Source: Chrysomallon squamiferum
Taxonomy: Eukaryota > Mollusca > Gastropoda > Neomphalida > Peltospiridae
DNA: 64,000 nt
Direction of reading: 5' to 3'
Assembly (NCBI GenBank): GCA_012295275.1
Contig: CM022679.1
Coordinates: 9,226,669-9,290,668, forward strand
Shown: positions 62,701-64,000 of the stretch, in pieces
Position numbering within the stretch: the stretch's first letter is position 1
How the letters are laid out: every line of letters starts with the position of its first letter
Made by a program: the position numbers and the translations under genes
Notes under the pieces: model-generated
Told to the model about the DNA's origin: nothing
The model's input: only the letters and a program-made list of their open reading frames with translations
Database searches by the model: none

Positions 62701-63247
62701 TGTCTGTACGAGTGTGTATTTATCTGTCTCTGAATGTCTACATCTAAAGAATGTATCTAGGTTAAGCTAATACCTATATCCGGAGTTTTTCATTTATTAC
62801 ATTATTCCATGACCTTTCAAACATGCATTCAACATTTTTCATAGGGAGTTATATGATTATATATATATTTATCACAAACTTTATAATTAAAAAAAAAAAT
62901 CTATGTAAATGAAAATAATCATACGTTATCGTGACTCATAGGTGTGCAATTTTCACAAAATGCATTAGAAATAAATATTTCAGAGTTCTATTAAATATTT
63001 ATACCAACAGCGAAAACCGCCACAAAGAAAGCAGTGAGTTGAAAGAGGGAAAACGCATATTTTCATTTTGATATTAATCTATGAAAGACACATGTTTTTA
63101 AACGGAAATATGCTGGTTAAGGGAACGCCCAGAACAAATGCGCGTACACATGATAATGCACCAATGCTGACTGTGTATCTTTGTGGACGTTCGTGTTGTC
63201 TGTGTGTGTGTATATGTGTGTATTTTTGTAAGTGCTTTTTTTGTGGG

Positions 63248-63285
<38 letters not shown>

Positions 63286-63434
63286 TGTAGGTATGAAGAC
63301 TTTTGAGTCGGAATTGTAACATGAAGCTGAACCAGCGGGCCATTTCACTTTGAGATAATTCTTCGATATAAATCTTTTGTTGATTTAAATTTAGAATATA
63401 CTAACCCATAGACTGGTATAAATTCAGGATTGTT

Positions 63435-63533
<99 letters not shown>

Positions 63534-63560
63534 CGAAGGAGAGACAAGAAGAACGTATAC
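55182..63560 (-). other. Large intron or upstream region of the DYCR gene
   Basis: If the candidate signal-peptide exon is right, this is an 8.4-kb intron. Otherwise it includes the promoter. GC-richer patches lie at 55985-56235, 58260-58490, 59690-59930 and 61400-61740. None yielded an exon with both good splice sites and matching phase. Simple repeats include CA at 56370-56397, ATT at 56715-56748, (GCT)n near 58537-58556 and (GAT)n near 59211-59226. Confidence 0.45.
63439..63530. repeat. (TA)n(GA)n compound microsatellite
   Basis: About 30 bases of TA followed by about 60 bases of GA, just downstream (in gene sense) of the candidate signal-peptide exon. Confidence 0.95.
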
Positions 63561-63636
63561 TGTTTGTTCTGCTATCGAGAACGCTCTTTACTAACAATCC
63601 TAATAATAAAATCAAGAGTATTATCAGTATTGCCAT
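63561..63636 (-). CDS. Candidate signal-peptide exon of the DYCR-repeat gene
   Basis: An ATG at 63636-63634 reads MAILIILLILLLGLLVKSVL then DSRTN, a strong signal-peptide pattern (hydrophobic core of about 14 residues). It reaches a possible donor, AAACA/GTATAC, after one further base. This one-base phase is what exon 54926-55181 needs, and the sum of the four exons is 651 nt (216 aa plus stop). The donor is not ideal and there is no independent link across the 8.4 kb, so the joining is inference. A shorter intervening exon cannot be excluded. Confidence 0.35.
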
Positions 63637-64000
63637 TTTTTTTTTCTTTCTTTCTTGGTTATCCTTGAAACAACATCTTCCTACAAAATGTAAACAATAA
63701 ACAAACAAGGGCAACCATCAAAGAAAAACACCCACAACGACTGACTCACAGAAACGAGAAATTTGCCAATATTTTCCTCACTGATAATGAAGATAACCAT
63801 TTTATTATCGGCGAAAAAAACCCCATAAAAACAGTAAAAAGATCAGTTGGATGCCTACACCACGTATTTAGCCTATTTTTTCAGCAGTAATAGAGATATT
63901 GTAAATCTCGACGATGCTTTGTTTCGCTTCCACTCAATATAGGCTTTTCCAACGTGTCAGTATTTTTTTCAACGGTGGGCAAAACTTTCTGTTACTTTTA
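63637..64000. other. Right-hand edge, no feature recognised
   Basis: Moderately AT-rich sequence that might hold the 5'UTR and promoter of the DYCR gene. I see no open reading frame of note, RNA gene or repeat in it. Confidence 0.4.

Noticed and set aside
63079-63348. His/Thr-rich open frames at the right end
   Set aside because: Produced by translation of a GT/CA microsatellite.
1-64000. CRISPR array, bacterial operon or phage content
   Set aside because: The exon-intron structure and animal gene families show a eukaryotic genome. The regular repeats are minisatellites without spacers.

Overview
The window is animal genomic DNA. It is strongly AT-rich and full of microsatellites and poly-A/T tracts, and its genes are split into many short exons with GT-AG introns. 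The gene content (a ZNF207/BuGZ orthologue, a CARD9/CARMA-type scaffold, an SCPEP1-type serine carboxypeptidase and a secreted D-x-DGRDDYCR repeat protein), together with long ATATGTATGTA / CACACA tracts, suggests a lophotrochozoan, most likely a mollusc such as a cephalopod. The species is inference. I built every exon chain by hand from splice sites and reading phase. The three full gene models close without a phase error (1077, 2628 and 1329 nt of CDS).

Layout. (1) 1-4265, + strand: the last two coding exons and a long 3'UTR of an unidentified single-pass membrane protein. (2) 4266-8823: non-coding DNA holding a candidate minus-strand terminal exon (5445-5544) and five copies of a ~70-bp element that can fold as a multi-branched RNA. 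(3) 8824-14476, - strand: complete 10-exon ZNF207/BuGZ gene (358 aa; two zinc fingers, a Met/Pro/Gly-rich region, GLEBS motif). (4) 14477-18728: divergent intergenic region with an hAT-like MITE (16883-17131). (5) 18745-38125, + strand: complete 22-exon CARD / coiled-coil / SH3 / GUK gene (875 aa). A readthrough stop at 28280-28282 would instead give a CARD9-like 560-aa form. (6) 38126-42551: convergent intergenic region. (7) 42552-49224, - strand: complete 12-exon serine carboxypeptidase (442 aa; Ser162-Asp366-His421). (8) 51422-63636, - strand: a secreted protein with duplicated DYCR repeat exons; three exons are firm and a signal-peptide exon at 63561-63636 is a candidate.

The most unusual signal is the relation between intronic minisatellites and exon edges. 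Before the second CARD exon (19730-20454) a 39-bp unit, about 19 copies, repeats the exon's own 3' splice site and first coding bases, so the real acceptor is the last of a ladder of near-identical acceptors. A smaller, independent case flanks carboxypeptidase exon 10 (43692-44000). The genes are unrelated in function: spindle/kinetochore (BuGZ), innate immune signalling (CARD scaffold), lysosomal or secreted peptidase (SCPEP1) and an extracellular protein. I see no operon-like or pathway link between them.
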